Position numbers and translations under genes: made by a program. A DNA stretch of 64,000 bases from Microtetraspora glauca (GTDB lineage Bacteria > Actinomycetota > Actinomycetes > Streptosporangiales > Streptosporangiaceae): contig BBYL01000012.1 of NCBI GenBank assembly GCA_001570385.1, positions 248,001 to 312,000 on the forward strand, written 5' to 3'. Position 1 is the first letter of the stretch; each line of letters opens with the position of its first letter. The notes under the pieces were generated by a model. That model saw only the letters and a list, made by a program, of their open reading frames with translations. It searched no databases and was not told the DNA's origin. Shown here piece after piece: positions 16,474 through 25,293 of this stretch.

Positions 16474-18759
16474 GTGAGACGGTTCGGCCTCATCGCACTG
16501 CTCGTCGTGACGATCGGCGCGTTGTTCGCGGGCGGCGCCTTGTACCTGTTCGGCGCGGTCGGCGCGGCCGACGTGGCGTGGACTGTGGGGACCGTAGCCG
16601 CCCTGTTCCCCGCCGCCTGGTGGGTGATCTCGGCGCTGCGGCACGGCAGGTTCGGCGTGGACGCGATCGCCGTGCTCGCCCTGGCCGGTTCCCTCGCCGT
16701 GCGGGAGTACCTGGCGGGTGCGCTGATCGGTGTGATGCTCTCGACCGGCCAGGTCCTGGACGACTACGCGCTGCGCCGGGCGCGCCGTGACCTGACGGCC
16801 CTGTACGAGCGCGCGCCGCGTACGGCACGCCGCTACGACGACGGCACGCCGTACGTCGTCCCCGTGGACGACGTACGGCTCGGCGACCTGCTGCTCGTCC
16901 CGAGCGGCGAGACGGTTCCGGTGGACGGCGTGGTGCGGCGGGGCGTCGCGCTGCTCGACGAGTCGGCGTTGACCGGGGAGTCGCTGCCGGTGGAGCACTC
17001 CGAGGGCGAGAGCGTGCCCAGCGGCGTCGTCAACGCGGGCGCGGCCTTCGACATGTGCGCGACGGTGACCGCGGCCGAGAGCACCTACGCGGGCGTGGTG
17101 CGGCTGGCCCGCGAGACGGAGGCGGACAGCGCCCCCATCGTGCGGCTCGCCGACCGGTTCGCGGCCTGGTTCCTGCCCGCGACGCTCCTGGTCGCCGGGC
17201 TGGCCTGGCTGGTCTCCGGTGAGCCGGTCCGCGCGGTCGCCGTGCTGGTCGTGGCGACCCCCTGCCCGCTGCTGCTCGCCGCGCCCGCCGCCATCGCCTC
17301 CGGCCTGTCCCGTACGGCACGGCACGGTGTGGTGGTGAAGGGCGGCGGCGCGCTGGAGACCCTCGGCCGGGCGCGCACGCTGGTGCTGGACAAGACCGGG
17401 ACGCTCACCGTCGGCCGGCCGCAGGTGGTGGACATCGTTCCCGCCCCCGGCCGGGACCGCGACGAGGTTCTGCGGCTGGCGGCCGCCGTGGACCAGATGT
17501 CGTCGCATGTGCTGGCCGCGGCGATCGTCCGTACGGCCCGAGAGAGGGGCCTCGCCCTGCCCGCGCCCGGCGACGTGCGGGAGGAGCCGGGCTCGGGCAC
17601 GACGGCGCTCGTCGAGGGGAGCAAGATCCGCGTCGGGAAGGCGCGCACGGCGTCACGCTCCCCCTGGGAGGACGCCCAGCGGGCCAGAGCCGCGCTCGAC
17701 GGGGCGATGACCGTCTGGGTGACCGTGGACGACCGGGTCGCCGGTGTGATCCTGCTGCGGGATCAGGTGCGCGGCGACGCCGGGCGCACGCTGCGGCGGC
17801 TGCGCACGGCCGGGATCGACCGGGTGGTGATGCTCACCGGGGACCGGGCCGAGGTCGCGGAGAGCGTCGCCACGGTGCTGGGGGTGGACCAGGTGCTCGC
17901 CGAGCGCAGCCCGGCCGGCAAGGTGGAGGGGGTCAGGGACGAGGTGCGGCGGGCCACGACCGCGATGGTCGGCGACGGCATCAACGACGCGCCCGCGCTG
18001 GCCGCCGCCGACGTCGGCGTGGCGATGGGCGCGCGCGGCTCCGGCGCCTCGGCGCAGGCCGCCGACGTGGTGCTCACCACCGACCGGATCGACCGGCTGG
18101 CCGACGCGATGGACGTCGCCCGCCGGTCGCGGCGCATCGCCGTGCAGAGCGCGGGCGTGGGCATCGGGCTGTCCCTGGCCGCCATGGTCGTGGCCGCGCT
18201 GGGATACCTGCCCCCGGCGGGCGGCGCCCTGCTCCAGGAGGGCATCGACGTGGCCGTCATCCTGAACGCGCTCCGGGCGCTCACCCCCGGCCTCGGCGCG
18301 CGGCGGCGGGTGGACGGCCGCACGGACGCCCTGCTCCGCCGGTTCGAGAGCGAGCACGCCGAACTGCGCCCTCCCCTAGAGATGATCAGGGACGTCGCCG
18401 ACGAGCTCTCCTCACCTCCGGCGCCGGACACCCTCGCCCGGCTGCGGCGGGTTCACGACTTCCTCACCCAGGAACTGCTGCCCCACGAGCACGAGGAGGA
18501 GGAGCGGCTCTATCCGGCGATGGGCGACCTGCTCGGCGACCCAGAGGCGACGGTGACGATGAGCAGGGCGCACGCCGAGATCGACCGGCTGGTCACCCGG
18601 CTCGGCCGGCACATCGAGCTCGCGGAGCCCGACGGCCCGCGTCCGGGGCAGCTTGACGACCTGCGGGCCTGCCTGTACGGCCTGTACGCCGTGCTGACCC
18701 TGCACTTCGCCCAGGAGGAGGAGGCGTACTTCTCCCTCGCGACGAGCTCCCGCGAGTGA
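16474..18759 (+). CDS. Heavy-metal P-type ATPase fused to a C-terminal hemerythrin-like domain
   Basis: 761 aa. Residues 1-600 are a P1B-type pump: A-domain TGES near 168, membrane metal motif ATPCPLLLA near 264, phosphorylation site DKTGTLT near 305, and GDGINDAPALAAADVGVAMG near 500. The membrane motif is TPCP in place of the usual CPC or SPC. No N-terminal metal-binding (HMA) domain is present. From about residue 615 the chain becomes a hemerythrin-like four-helix region with FESEHAEL, HDFLTQELLPHEHEEEERLYP, RAHAEIDRL and LHFAQEEEAYF, giving the His/Glu set expected for a di-iron or cation site. GTG start follows GGAGGAGGGG by 5 nt. Iron or redox sensing linked to metal export is inferred. 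Confidence 0.88.
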   Translation: MRRFGLIALLVVTIGALFAGGALYLFGAVGAADVAWTVGTVAALFPAAWWVISALRHGRFGVDAIAVLALAGSLAVREYLAGALIGVMLSTGQVLDDYALRRARRDLTALYERAPRTARRYDDGTPYVVPVDDVRLGDLLLVPSGETVPVDGVVRRGVALLDESALTGESLPVEHSEGESVPSGVVNAGAAFDMCATVTAAESTYAGVVRLARETEADSAPIVRLADRFAAWFLPATLLVAGLAWLVSGEPVRAVAVLVVATPCPLLLAAPAAIASGLSRTARHGVVVKGGGALETLGRARTLVLDKTGTLTVGRPQVVDIVPAPGRDRDEVLRLAAAVDQMSSHVLAAAIVRTARERGLALPAPGDVREEPGSGTTALVEGSKIRVGKARTASRSPWEDAQRARAALDGAMTVWVTVDDRVAGVILLRDQVRGDAGRTLRRLRTAGIDRVVMLTGDRAEVAESVATVLGVDQVLAERSPAGKVEGVRDEVRRATTAMVGDGINDAPALAAADVGVAMGARGSGASAQAADVVLTTDRIDRLADAMDVARRSRRIAVQSAGVGIGLSLAAMVVAALGYLPPAGGALLQEGIDVAVILNALRALTPGLGARRRVDGRTDALLRRFESEHAELRPPLEMIRDVADELSSPPAPDTLARLRRVHDFLTQELLPHEHEEEERLYPAMGDLLGDPEATVTMSRAHAEIDRLVTRLGRHIELAEPDGPRPGQLDDLRACLYGLYAVLTLHFAQEEEAYFSLATSSRE

Positions 18760-18887
18760 GGCCGCCCCGTGGCGACGGCGCGGCCGGGCGCGGGGTCCGG
18801 CCGGGGCGCAGAGCATGATCATCTTCTGGGTGGCCAGGTCGTACAATTGCCAACGGGCCGGGTCCTTCACCTTGGGAGGTGGAGAGC

Positions 18888-19241
18888 GTGCGTGACTTCC
18901 GTGTGTCGGTCTCGCCGCACCCGCCGTTCACGGTCGTGAGCGTGATCGGTGAACTCGACGTGCTGACCGAGCCCGAGCTCCGCGAGCAGGTGGAGCGGAC
19001 CCTCGACAGGGAACCGTCGTGTCAGCTGCTCTTCGACTTGACCGCGCTGCGGTTCATCGACAGTTCCGGCATCCGGGTCATCCTCGACTGCTACACGCGC
19101 ACCCGCGGCTCCGGCGGGGGCGTGACGGTGTGCGGGCTGAGCCCGCACATCCAGCACCTGTTCACCATCCTCGGCCTCACCGTCAGGATGAACATCTATC
19201 CCACGCTCGCCGCCGCGCTCAGCCACGCCGTCGGCGAGTAG
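18888..19241 (+). CDS. STAS-domain anti-sigma factor antagonist
   Basis: 117 aa single STAS domain, the SpoIIAA/RsbV type that frees a sigma factor by binding its anti-sigma kinase. The phosphorylatable serine lies in LRFIDSSGIRVIL, near residue 58. The GTG at 18888 is chosen for GGGAGG 8 nt upstream, rather than the GTG at 18879 that overlaps this site. TACAAT at 18842-18847 may be its -10 box. No anti-sigma kinase or sigma gene lies adjacent, so partners are elsewhere. Confidence 0.88.
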   Translation: MRDFRVSVSPHPPFTVVSVIGELDVLTEPELREQVERTLDREPSCQLLFDLTALRFIDSSGIRVILDCYTRTRGSGGGVTVCGLSPHIQHLFTILGLTVRMNIYPTLAAALSHAVGE

Positions 19242-19243
19242 CA

Positions 19244-19290
19244 CCGGCTCACCGGACGGCCCGGCTCACCGGACGGCCCGGCTCACCGGA
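19244..19290. repeat. 17-bp tandem repeat, 2.8 copies
   Basis: CCGGCTCACCGGACGGC occurs at 19244-19260 and 19261-19277, with a partial third copy at 19278-19290. It fills the gap between the convergent STAS and DUF5335 genes, and its third copy contains the DUF5335 stop codon. Each unit carries CCGG twice, so the transcript could fold. Confidence 0.8.
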
Positions 19291-19645
19291 TCTCGGGCCG
19301 GAGGTGGAGGGTCACCAGCGTCTGCGTCCCGTCCTCGTCCTCTATGTCCAGCGCCCACGGCGTCCCCGGAATCGACGACGTCGTGAGGATCCGCCGCGGC
19401 CGCGTGACGGCATGCCGCAGCACCACCGGATACTTGCTGTCACGCCCGCCCAGGCCGACGGAGAAGCAGTCGTCCTTCTCGTCGTACTCCAGGTAGGCGA
19501 GCGGGAGCTTCGCGGCCTCCAACTGGTCCCCGAACGCGCGGTCCAACACCTCGACGGTGACGTCGGCACCCTCATAGTCCTTGGTCAGCATCTCGAAGAA
19601 GCTGTGCCATTGCGCGCGGGGAAGCTCGGCTCGCTGCTCGGTCAT
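19283..19645 (-). CDS. DUF5335 family protein
   Basis: 120 aa acidic soluble protein with no signal or membrane segment. It begins MTEQRAELPRAQWHSFFEML and has the conserved pattern VEVLDRAFGDQLEAAKLPL, LEYDEKDDCFSV and the RILTTSSIPGTPWALDIED region. This matches an actinobacterial family of unknown function that I recall as DUF5335. AAGGAG stands 6 nt before the ATG. The gene is alone between a convergent STAS gene and the SARP regulator. Confidence 0.75.
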   Translation of the reverse strand: MTEQRAELPRAQWHSFFEMLTKDYEGADVTVEVLDRAFGDQLEAAKLPLAYLEYDEKDDCFSVGLGGRDSKYPVVLRHAVTRPRRILTTSSIPGTPWALDIEDEDGTQTLVTLHLRPEIR

Positions 19646-19745
19646 CTCCTGGCTCCTTCGGCTCGCCTCACTTCATGCTGATCACGCCTCGGAGCCGTCA
19701 CATCACCCGATCGGGTAGGACTCGGTCACGAATGGTCCACGCGGA

Positions 19746-22736
19746 TCACCGCCGGTACACCGCGTCGTCCCCCGGGCTGGTGTGGATCAGGCGTCTGGCC
19801 GTCGCGGTGACGTCGTCGCGGCTCAGGCTCGCGCCCATGGCGACCGCGTCCGCATAGGTCTCCTCTGGCAGGGCGGAGCGTACGGCGGCGACGTTGCGCG
19901 GGCCGTCCACCGGGTCCATGGCCGCGGGGGAGTAGCCGACCCGGCCGCCGATGGCCTCCACCGCGCCGAGCAGCACCGCGCCCTCCATCGGCTGTCCCGC
20001 CATGCCGAGCGCTCCGGCCAGCACGTGCACGCCCGCGAGCCAGCTGGTGACGTCCAGTCTCCGGTCGAGCTGGACGACGGCGTGCGCCGCCTGGCGGATC
20101 GCCCGCTCCGCGTCGCCCAGGTCCATGGACACCTTGGCGGCGATCCACCACGACGAGACGGACGCCCAGTCGTGCCCGCACAGGTCGGCGATGTCCGCGG
20201 CCTGGATGAGCTGGGCGGCGGCGAGCCGGAAGTCCCCCGTCGCCCTGGTGATCTGGCCGCGGATCATCATCATCTCCGCCTCGATCCACGGCAGGCCGAC
20301 GCTCGGGATCAGCCGGGCCGCTTCCTGGATCAGTTCCTGCGACCGCCCCGGGTTGCCGGTGAGCTGCTGGAAATAGGCCCGGTACGGCAGGGCGCGGGCG
20401 ACGACCTCGATCTCGCCCGTCCGCTCCCCCTCCTCCGACGCCTGGACGACGTCCTCGTTGCCGCCGAAGGCGTCGCCCACGAGGTAGCGCAGCATGGCCC
20501 GGCCCACCAGCGCCTGCCCGCGCCCCGGATGGTCGGCCCCGGCGGCGTCGAGCGCCCTGGTCAGCCATCCGATGCCCTCGTGCCCGTGTCCGGTGCGGTA
20601 CCAGTACCAGGACAGGGCGCAGGCGAGCCGCAGCGCGGAGTCGACGTCGCCCGTCGCCATGGCGTGGCCCAGCGCCGCGCGCATGTTGGCCTGCTCGTGC
20701 TGGAGCCGGCGCATCCAGACGTCGGCGTCGAACGACCTCAGCCGCCGGTTCGCGGTTTCGGCCAGCTCGTTCGCCCAGGCGACGTGCCGGTCCGCCCAGC
20801 GGCGCCGTTCGTCGCCGGTCAGCAGGCGCTCCGCGTACCGTCTGATCGTCTCCAGGATCCGGTAGCGCCGGGGGGAGCCCGTGGCCTCGGCCGCGACCAG
20901 CGACTTGGCGACCAGGGCGCTCAGGCTCGGCAGCACGCGCGGCTGGTCGGTCAGCCACTGGGCCGCCTCCAGGTCGAAGCCTCCCTCGAACAGGGCGAGA
21001 CGGGCCAGGAGTTCCCGTTCGCCCTCGGTGAGGAGGCGGACACTCGACTCGATCACCGCCTCCAGGTCGCGGTGTCGTGCCGGGGCCGTACGGGATCCCG
21101 TGGAGAGCAGGTCGAAACCGTCGGCGAGGCCGTCGGCGATCTGCTCCAGCGACAGGATCCGGGTCTGCGCGGCGGCCAGTTCGATCGCCAGTGGGAGCCC
21201 GTCGAGGGCACGGCAGATCCCCGACACGATCTCCCGCTCCGAGCGGCGGGGCCGCCAGCCGGGTCGCAGGGCGAGGGCGCGCTCGACGAACAGCTCGACG
21301 CCGGCGCCGTCCGCGTCCAGCGGGGGTATCTCCCAGGTGACCTCTCCCGTGATCGCGAGGGCCTCCCGGCTCGTGGCCAGCAGCCGCAGGCGCGGACAGC
21401 GCGACAGCAGCTCCTCCGTGAGGGCGGCGACATCTCCCACCAGGTGCTCGCAGTTGTCGAGGACGAGGAGGATCTCGCGGTCGCCGATCGCGGTGGCCAG
21501 CTCCGCGGTGCCCCGCACGAACGACGCGCCCATGGCCGCGCCGATGACGTCGGGCAGGAGCTCCGGGTCGGTCAGGTCGGCGAGCAGCACGGCCCACGGA
21601 CCCTCGCCCGCGCCGTGGCCCCTGGCCGCCTCGAACGCCGCGCGCGTCTTGCCGGACCCGCCGGGCCCGCTGATCGTCACGAGCCGATGGGACTCCAGCA
21701 GCTCCCTGATCGCCGCCACGTCACCGTCGCGGCCGATCAGCCTGGTCAGCGGAACCGGGATCGACGAGACCGCCGCGGAGGAGGAGGGGATCCGTGGGAT
21801 ATGGGGTGCCGTCGCGGGGGCGGGCGAGGCGGTGGAGGAGGCGGGGGCGGCCGTGCCCGGCTGGTCCCCGTTGGGCTGGGCCCCCAGCCGCGACGCGGGC
21901 CCGTCCAGCTCCGGGTCCTGTTTCAGGATCGCGGTCTCCATGGCGCGCAGCCCCGGTCCCGGATCGACGCCCAGCTCCTCAAGCAGATGGTCGCGGGCCG
22001 AGCGCAGCGCCGCCAGCGCGTCACCCTGCCGCCCGCTCCGGTAGAGGGCGAGCGCGAGGAGCTCCCAGGCGCGCTCGGCCAGGGGGTGCTCGCGGACCAG
22101 CGCCTCGAGATCGCTGAGGGCCGATGCGTCCGCGCCCATGGCGAGCCGGGCCGCCGCGTGGTCCTGGCGGGCGTCGAGCCTGGTGCTCTCCAGGCGGGCG
22201 ATCTCGGCCGCCGCCACCTCGCTGTTCCGCAGGTCGGCGTAGGCGGGGCCGCGCCAAAGGGAGAGCGCGGCCGACAGGTGCTCCGCCGCGTGGATGGGAT
22301 CGTCGTTCAGCAGGCGGGCGCCGCGTTCGGCGAGCGCGGTGAACCGCTCCGCGTCCACCGACTCGGGCCGTACACGAAGCACGTAACCGGGCCCCTGCCG
22401 GTCCACGAACCCGTGCGCCGCGCGGGGCGGCCGATCCGGCTCGATCGTGCGGCGCAGCTTGGTGACGTAGGAGTGGAGGGTGCCCACCGCGGATCCGGGA
22501 GAGCGCCCGTCCCAGATCGCCTCGACGATCCGGTCGACGGTGACGACCCTCCCCTGCGCGATGAGCAAAGTCGCGAGCAGCGCCTTGACCCGTGTCCCCC
22601 CGAGATCGAGTTCCGAGCCCGCTCGCGTCACCGTCAACGGGCCGAGAACGGAAAAGTAAAGCCCAGCCCCCGTAGCGTCCAAGATGACCTGCCCCTTCGG
22701 CCATGACCCTGCAATGTGCGCAAGGATATTGCGCAT
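19746..22736 (-). CDS. Large AfsR/SARP-type regulator with BTAD, NB-ARC-like ATPase and TPR-like region
   Basis: Up to 996 aa. A winged-helix OmpR-like domain (residues 25-110, LYFSVLGPL to LHSYVTKLRRTIEPD) is followed by the bacterial transcriptional activation domain (115-265, ending RPSDALAALRSARDHL-like text with EELGVDPGPGL). A low-complexity linker leads to the ATPase: Walker A ISGPGGSGKTRAA near 355, LLVLDNCEHL near 425, and the LPLAIELAAAQ segment near 515. The last 350 residues are helical repeats. Such proteins activate antibiotic or pleiotropic gene sets. The ATG at 22736 has no ribosome-binding site and overlaps a -10-like TATAAA; the TTG at 22682, 11 nt after GAAGGGG, is an alternative start. 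Confidence 0.87.
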   Translation of the reverse strand: MRNILAHIAGSWPKGQVILDATGAGLYFSVLGPLTVTRAGSELDLGGTRVKALLATLLIAQGRVVTVDRIVEAIWDGRSPGSAVGTLHSYVTKLRRTIEPDRPPRAAHGFVDRQGPGYVLRVRPESVDAERFTALAERGARLLNDDPIHAAEHLSAALSLWRGPAYADLRNSEVAAAEIARLESTRLDARQDHAAARLAMGADASALSDLEALVREHPLAERAWELLALALYRSGRQGDALAALRSARDHLLEELGVDPGPGLRAMETAILKQDPELDGPASRLGAQPNGDQPGTAAPASSTASPAPATAPHIPRIPSSSAAVSSIPVPLTRLIGRDGDVAAIRELLESHRLVTISGPGGSGKTRAAFEAARGHGAGEGPWAVLLADLTDPELLPDVIGAAMGASFVRGTAELATAIGDREILLVLDNCEHLVGDVAALTEELLSRCPRLRLLATSREALAITGEVTWEIPPLDADGAGVELFVERALALRPGWRPRRSEREIVSGICRALDGLPLAIELAAAQTRILSLEQIADGLADGFDLLSTGSRTAPARHRDLEAVIESSVRLLTEGERELLARLALFEGGFDLEAAQWLTDQPRVLPSLSALVAKSLVAAEATGSPRRYRILETIRRYAERLLTGDERRRWADRHVAWANELAETANRRLRSFDADVWMRRLQHEQANMRAALGHAMATGDVDSALRLACALSWYWYRTGHGHEGIGWLTRALDAAGADHPGRGQALVGRAMLRYLVGDAFGGNEDVVQASEEGERTGEIEVVARALPYRAYFQQLTGNPGRSQELIQEAARLIPSVGLPWIEAEMMMIRGQITRATGDFRLAAAQLIQAADIADLCGHDWASVSSWWIAAKVSMDLGDAERAIRQAAHAVVQLDRRLDVTSWLAGVHVLAGALGMAGQPMEGAVLLGAVEAIGGRVGYSPAAMDPVDGPRNVAAVRSALPEETYADAVAMGASLSRDDVTATARRLIHTSPGDDAVYRR
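22717..22735. promoter_or_regulatory. 19-bp palindrome at the SARP gene start
   Basis: TGCGCAA (22717-22723) and TTGCGCA (22729-22735) form a perfect inverted repeat around GGATA. On the minus strand a TATAAA box (22741-22736) lies immediately upstream, so the palindrome would straddle the transcription start. That position suits a repressor or autoregulatory site. A second perfect palindrome, TACTGCAGTA (22771-22780), lies about 35 bp further upstream. Confidence 0.5.
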
Positions 22737-22780
22737 TTATACCGTGAACCGGAATCCCCGCGAGGAACGTTACTGCAGTA

Positions 22781-23085
22781 CGGAACATGCCATACGCGGG
22801 ACTTCTCTGGCCTTTCGCCCTCTGCCTGCGGCTTCCGTCTTGTCGCTGTCTTATGGAGCTTTCGGATTGTTGCGGAGGCTCCCGATTTCACCGGATCATC
22901 CGCGTGTTGCCGTCGGCAGTGCTGTCCGGTATGGCATATGGCGGTGTGTCGGGTTTCGCATCGCCGGGTGCCGCGTGACCAGTGAGGCGCCCGCGTCCCC
23001 GCTCCCGTCGCGCGCGCCTTGGCTACCCTGATCAAGGGGCGGGCGGCCACAGCGGGGCCGCGGCAGGGCGACGGGAGAGGTGCGG
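22781..23085. other. Gene-free divergent spacer
   Basis: The 349 bp between the SARP regulator and the MBL-fold gene hold short frames only, none with a ribosome-binding site or family resemblance. The stretch 22741-22970 is noticeably less GC-rich than its surroundings. Apart from the palindromes described separately I see nothing further here except GGGAGAGG just before the ATG at 23086. Confidence 0.6.
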
Positions 23086-24195
23086 ATGGCGGGAAACCGG
23101 GCGTTGCGTGTGGGGGCGGTCCTGGCCGGGGCGGCGGCCCTCGCCGCCGCGGGATGGGCGCTGAGAGAGGTCCCGGCGGAGCTCGGCGCCAGACCCAGGG
23201 GCGCGCGGGCCGCGCGCGTGCGCCGTTCACCGCAGTTCAAAGGTTCGGCCTTCGCCAACTCGATGCCCAGCGTGGTCGCCACGCCGGCGGACAGCCGCCA
23301 GCTCGTTCGCGACATGCTCATGAGCGGGCGGCGGCGCAAGCCGGCCGGGCCGGTCCCCGTGCTGGTCCCGACCGCCGCCGCCGAGTCCGACCTTGACATC
23401 GTCTGGTACGGCCACGCGACCACCTTGGTGGAGATCGAGGGTCGCCGCGTGCTGTTCGACCCGGTGTGGAGCGACCGCTGCTCGCCGACGCCGCTGCTGG
23501 GGCCGAAGCGGCTGCACCCGCTCCCCGTGCAGGCCGAGGAACTGCCGCCGCTGGACGCGATCGTGATCTCCCACGATCACTACGACCATCTCGACATGGC
23601 GACCGTCCGCACGCTGACGAGAACGCAGGTGGCGCCGTTCCTCGTGCCGCTGGGGGTGGGCGCGCACCTCGACCGCTGGGGCGTTCCCTCGAACAGGATC
23701 GTCGAGCTCGACTGGAACGAGACCTTCACGATCGCCGGGCTGCGCGTCACGGTCACCGAGGCCCGCCACTTCTCCGGTCGCGGGCTCTCCCGTAACCCGA
23801 CCCTCTGGGGCTCCTGGGTGCTCGCCGGCGAGCGCCGGAAGGTCTTCTACACCGGCGACAGCGGATACTTCGACGGCTACGCGGCGATCGGCGCGGCGTA
23901 CGGGCCGTTCGACGTGACGCTGATGCAGATCGGCGCGTACAGCCCGAGCTGGCCCGACATCCACATGACCCCGGAGGAGGCCGTCGAGGCCCACGTCGCG
24001 CTGGGCGGGGAACTGCTCGTGCCGGTGCACTGGGCGACCTTCGTCCTCGCCTTCCATTCCTGGGCGGAGCCCGTCGACCGGCTGTGGCGCGAGGCGAAGG
24101 CCCGTGACCTGCGGCTCGCCGTGCCACGCCCGGGAGAGCGGATCAGTGCGGACCGGCCGCCCGCCGTCGACGGCTGGTGGCAGGGCGTCGCCTGA
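23086..24195 (+). CDS. MBL-fold metallohydrolase, NAPE-PLD-like, membrane-anchored
   Basis: 369 aa. Residues 5-25 form a hydrophobic anchor (VGAVLAGAAALAAAGWAL). The beta-lactamase-fold core starts WYGHATTLVEIEGRRVLFDPVWSDR, with the metal motif SHDHYDHLD (HxHxDH) near 165, the HFSGRG loop near 225, TGDSGYFDG near 255 and PVHWATF near 305. This arrangement resembles N-acylphosphatidylethanolamine phospholipase D and the UlaG/RomA group. The ATG at 23086 has GGGAGAGG 5 nt upstream. A phospholipid or other phosphodiester substrate is an inference from the family; topology would place the active site at the membrane. Confidence 0.85.
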   Translation: MAGNRALRVGAVLAGAAALAAAGWALREVPAELGARPRGARAARVRRSPQFKGSAFANSMPSVVATPADSRQLVRDMLMSGRRRKPAGPVPVLVPTAAAESDLDIVWYGHATTLVEIEGRRVLFDPVWSDRCSPTPLLGPKRLHPLPVQAEELPPLDAIVISHDHYDHLDMATVRTLTRTQVAPFLVPLGVGAHLDRWGVPSNRIVELDWNETFTIAGLRVTVTEARHFSGRGLSRNPTLWGSWVLAGERRKVFYTGDSGYFDGYAAIGAAYGPFDVTLMQIGAYSPSWPDIHMTPEEAVEAHVALGGELLVPVHWATFVLAFHSWAEPVDRLWREAKARDLRLAVPRPGERISADRPPAVDGWWQGVA

Positions 24196-24273
24196 CCGCG
24201 CGGGACCAGGCGACTCTCCCGGTTGTCCAATAGGTATGCCGGTATTGTTATCACGGTTGCTAGGATCGCGGTC

Positions 24274-24528
24274 ATGGTGCGACCCCCGCTGACCGAGCTG
24301 GATCACGAACGAGGCAACCGCCTGGGCAATCTGCTGCGGCAGGCCAGAGGCGAGCGGAGCATGGTGGAGGTCGCCGCCGCCGCCGGCCTGTCCGCGGAGA
24401 CACTGCGCAAGATCGAGACGGGGCGCGTGCCGACACCGGCCTTCTTCACCATCGCGGCGCTCGCCGCCGTTCTGAACGTCTCCCTGGACGTGCTCGCCGA
24501 GGTCTGCGCCCAGGACCGCGCCGCGTGA
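24274..24528 (+). CDS. Small XRE-family HTH protein
   Basis: 84 aa, essentially one Cro/C1-type helix-turn-helix (residues 12-70: RLGNLLRQARGERSMVEVAAAAGLSAETLRKIETGR). No toxin partner is encoded next to it. The ATG lies 7 nt after TAGGAT (24261-24266) with no ribosome-binding site, so the mRNA is probably leaderless. Its target is unknown. Confidence 0.8.
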   Translation: MVRPPLTELDHERGNRLGNLLRQARGERSMVEVAAAAGLSAETLRKIETGRVPTPAFFTIAALAAVLNVSLDVLAEVCAQDRAA

Positions 24529-24576
24529 CGTGCCTGCCCTGACCGGCTGCGGCGTGGCCCGGGCGGCCCCGTACGG

Positions 24577-25206
24577 TTACGACGGCGTCTCGCGGCGGCG
24601 GGGGAGCCGCAGGGTCAGCAGCTTGGCGCGCGGGGCGACACGTCCAGCGAGGCTGAACAGCGCCTCGGTACGCGTACGGTCGGCGTCGAGGTGGGTGAAG
24701 AGGTTGACGCCGAGATAGAAGGTGATCGCCGCATAGGCGAGATCGCGTGGCGGCAGCAGCTTGGCGAGCGGTGAGCCTCCGATGACGCGATCGAGGGTCT
24801 GCTCGACGAACTCGATCCAGGGTTCGGCCCGTTTGACGATCTCCTCGCGGAGGTCGGGGCGGGCGATGCTGGCGCCGACCAGTTCGGTGAAGAGCGTGAT
24901 GTGGCCGCCCTCGATGTCGGCGCGGTAGATATCGGTGGCCACCTCGGCCAGTTCCTCCAGGTTTCCGGCCTTCGCGACAGCCTCACGGTAGGCCGTCATG
25001 CGCTGCTCCGACGACCTGTCGAGCGCCGCGAGCAACAGCGGATCGACCCCTCCGAAGTGGTAGAAGACCAGGGCCGAGTTGACCCCGGCCGTCTTGGCGA
25101 TGGTGCGCGCGCTGGTGCCCGCGTATCCCTCCGTGCGCAGGGTCTCGGCGGCGGCGTCGATGAGCCGGTCCCGCGTCTCCGCCCCCGGCTGCTGCTTCCC
25201 GGCCAC
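24577..25206 (-). CDS. TetR-family transcriptional regulator
   Basis: 209 aa from the GTG at 25206, which has a GGAG-containing purine tract just upstream. An ATG at 25251 would give 224 aa but would place the start beside the operator. The HTH is visible as RDRLIDAAAETLRTEGYAGTSARTIAKTAGVNSALVFYHFGG (given in pieces RDRLIDAAAETL, GTSARTIAKTAGV, NSALVFYHFGG). The C-terminal ligand domain is generic. It is divergent from the membrane-protein pair 25294-27443, and the palindrome at 25253-25276 between them is the obvious operator. Confidence 0.88.
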   Translation of the reverse strand: MAGKQQPGAETRDRLIDAAAETLRTEGYAGTSARTIAKTAGVNSALVFYHFGGVDPLLLAALDRSSEQRMTAYREAVAKAGNLEELAEVATDIYRADIEGGHITLFTELVGASIARPDLREEIVKRAEPWIEFVEQTLDRVIGGSPLAKLLPPRDLAYAAITFYLGVNLFTHLDADRTRTEALFSLAGRVAPRAKLLTLRLPRRRETPS

Positions 25207-25252
25207 TCGTCTCCGTCCTCTTGACAACATCACGGTTCGTTGCTTCATCATA

Positions 25253-25276
25253 CGGTTTAATCAACTGATTAAACCG
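25253..25276. promoter_or_regulatory. 24-bp near-perfect palindrome, TetR operator
   Basis: Arms CGGTTTAATCA (25253-25263) and TGATTAAACCG (25266-25276) are exact reverse complements around a 2-bp centre. It lies in the divergent spacer between the TetR gene and the membrane-protein operon, 17 bp before the latter's ATG at 25294, whose AAGGAG is at 25284-25289. An AT-rich palindrome in such GC-rich DNA is unlikely by chance. Confidence 0.8.
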
Positions 25277-25293
25277 ATCGATGAAGGAGCGGG

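Noticed and set aside
24274-25206. Toxin-antitoxin pair made of the XRE gene and its neighbour
   Set aside because: The neighbour is a normal TetR on the opposite strand, not a toxin; no RelE/HigB-like gene is adjacent.
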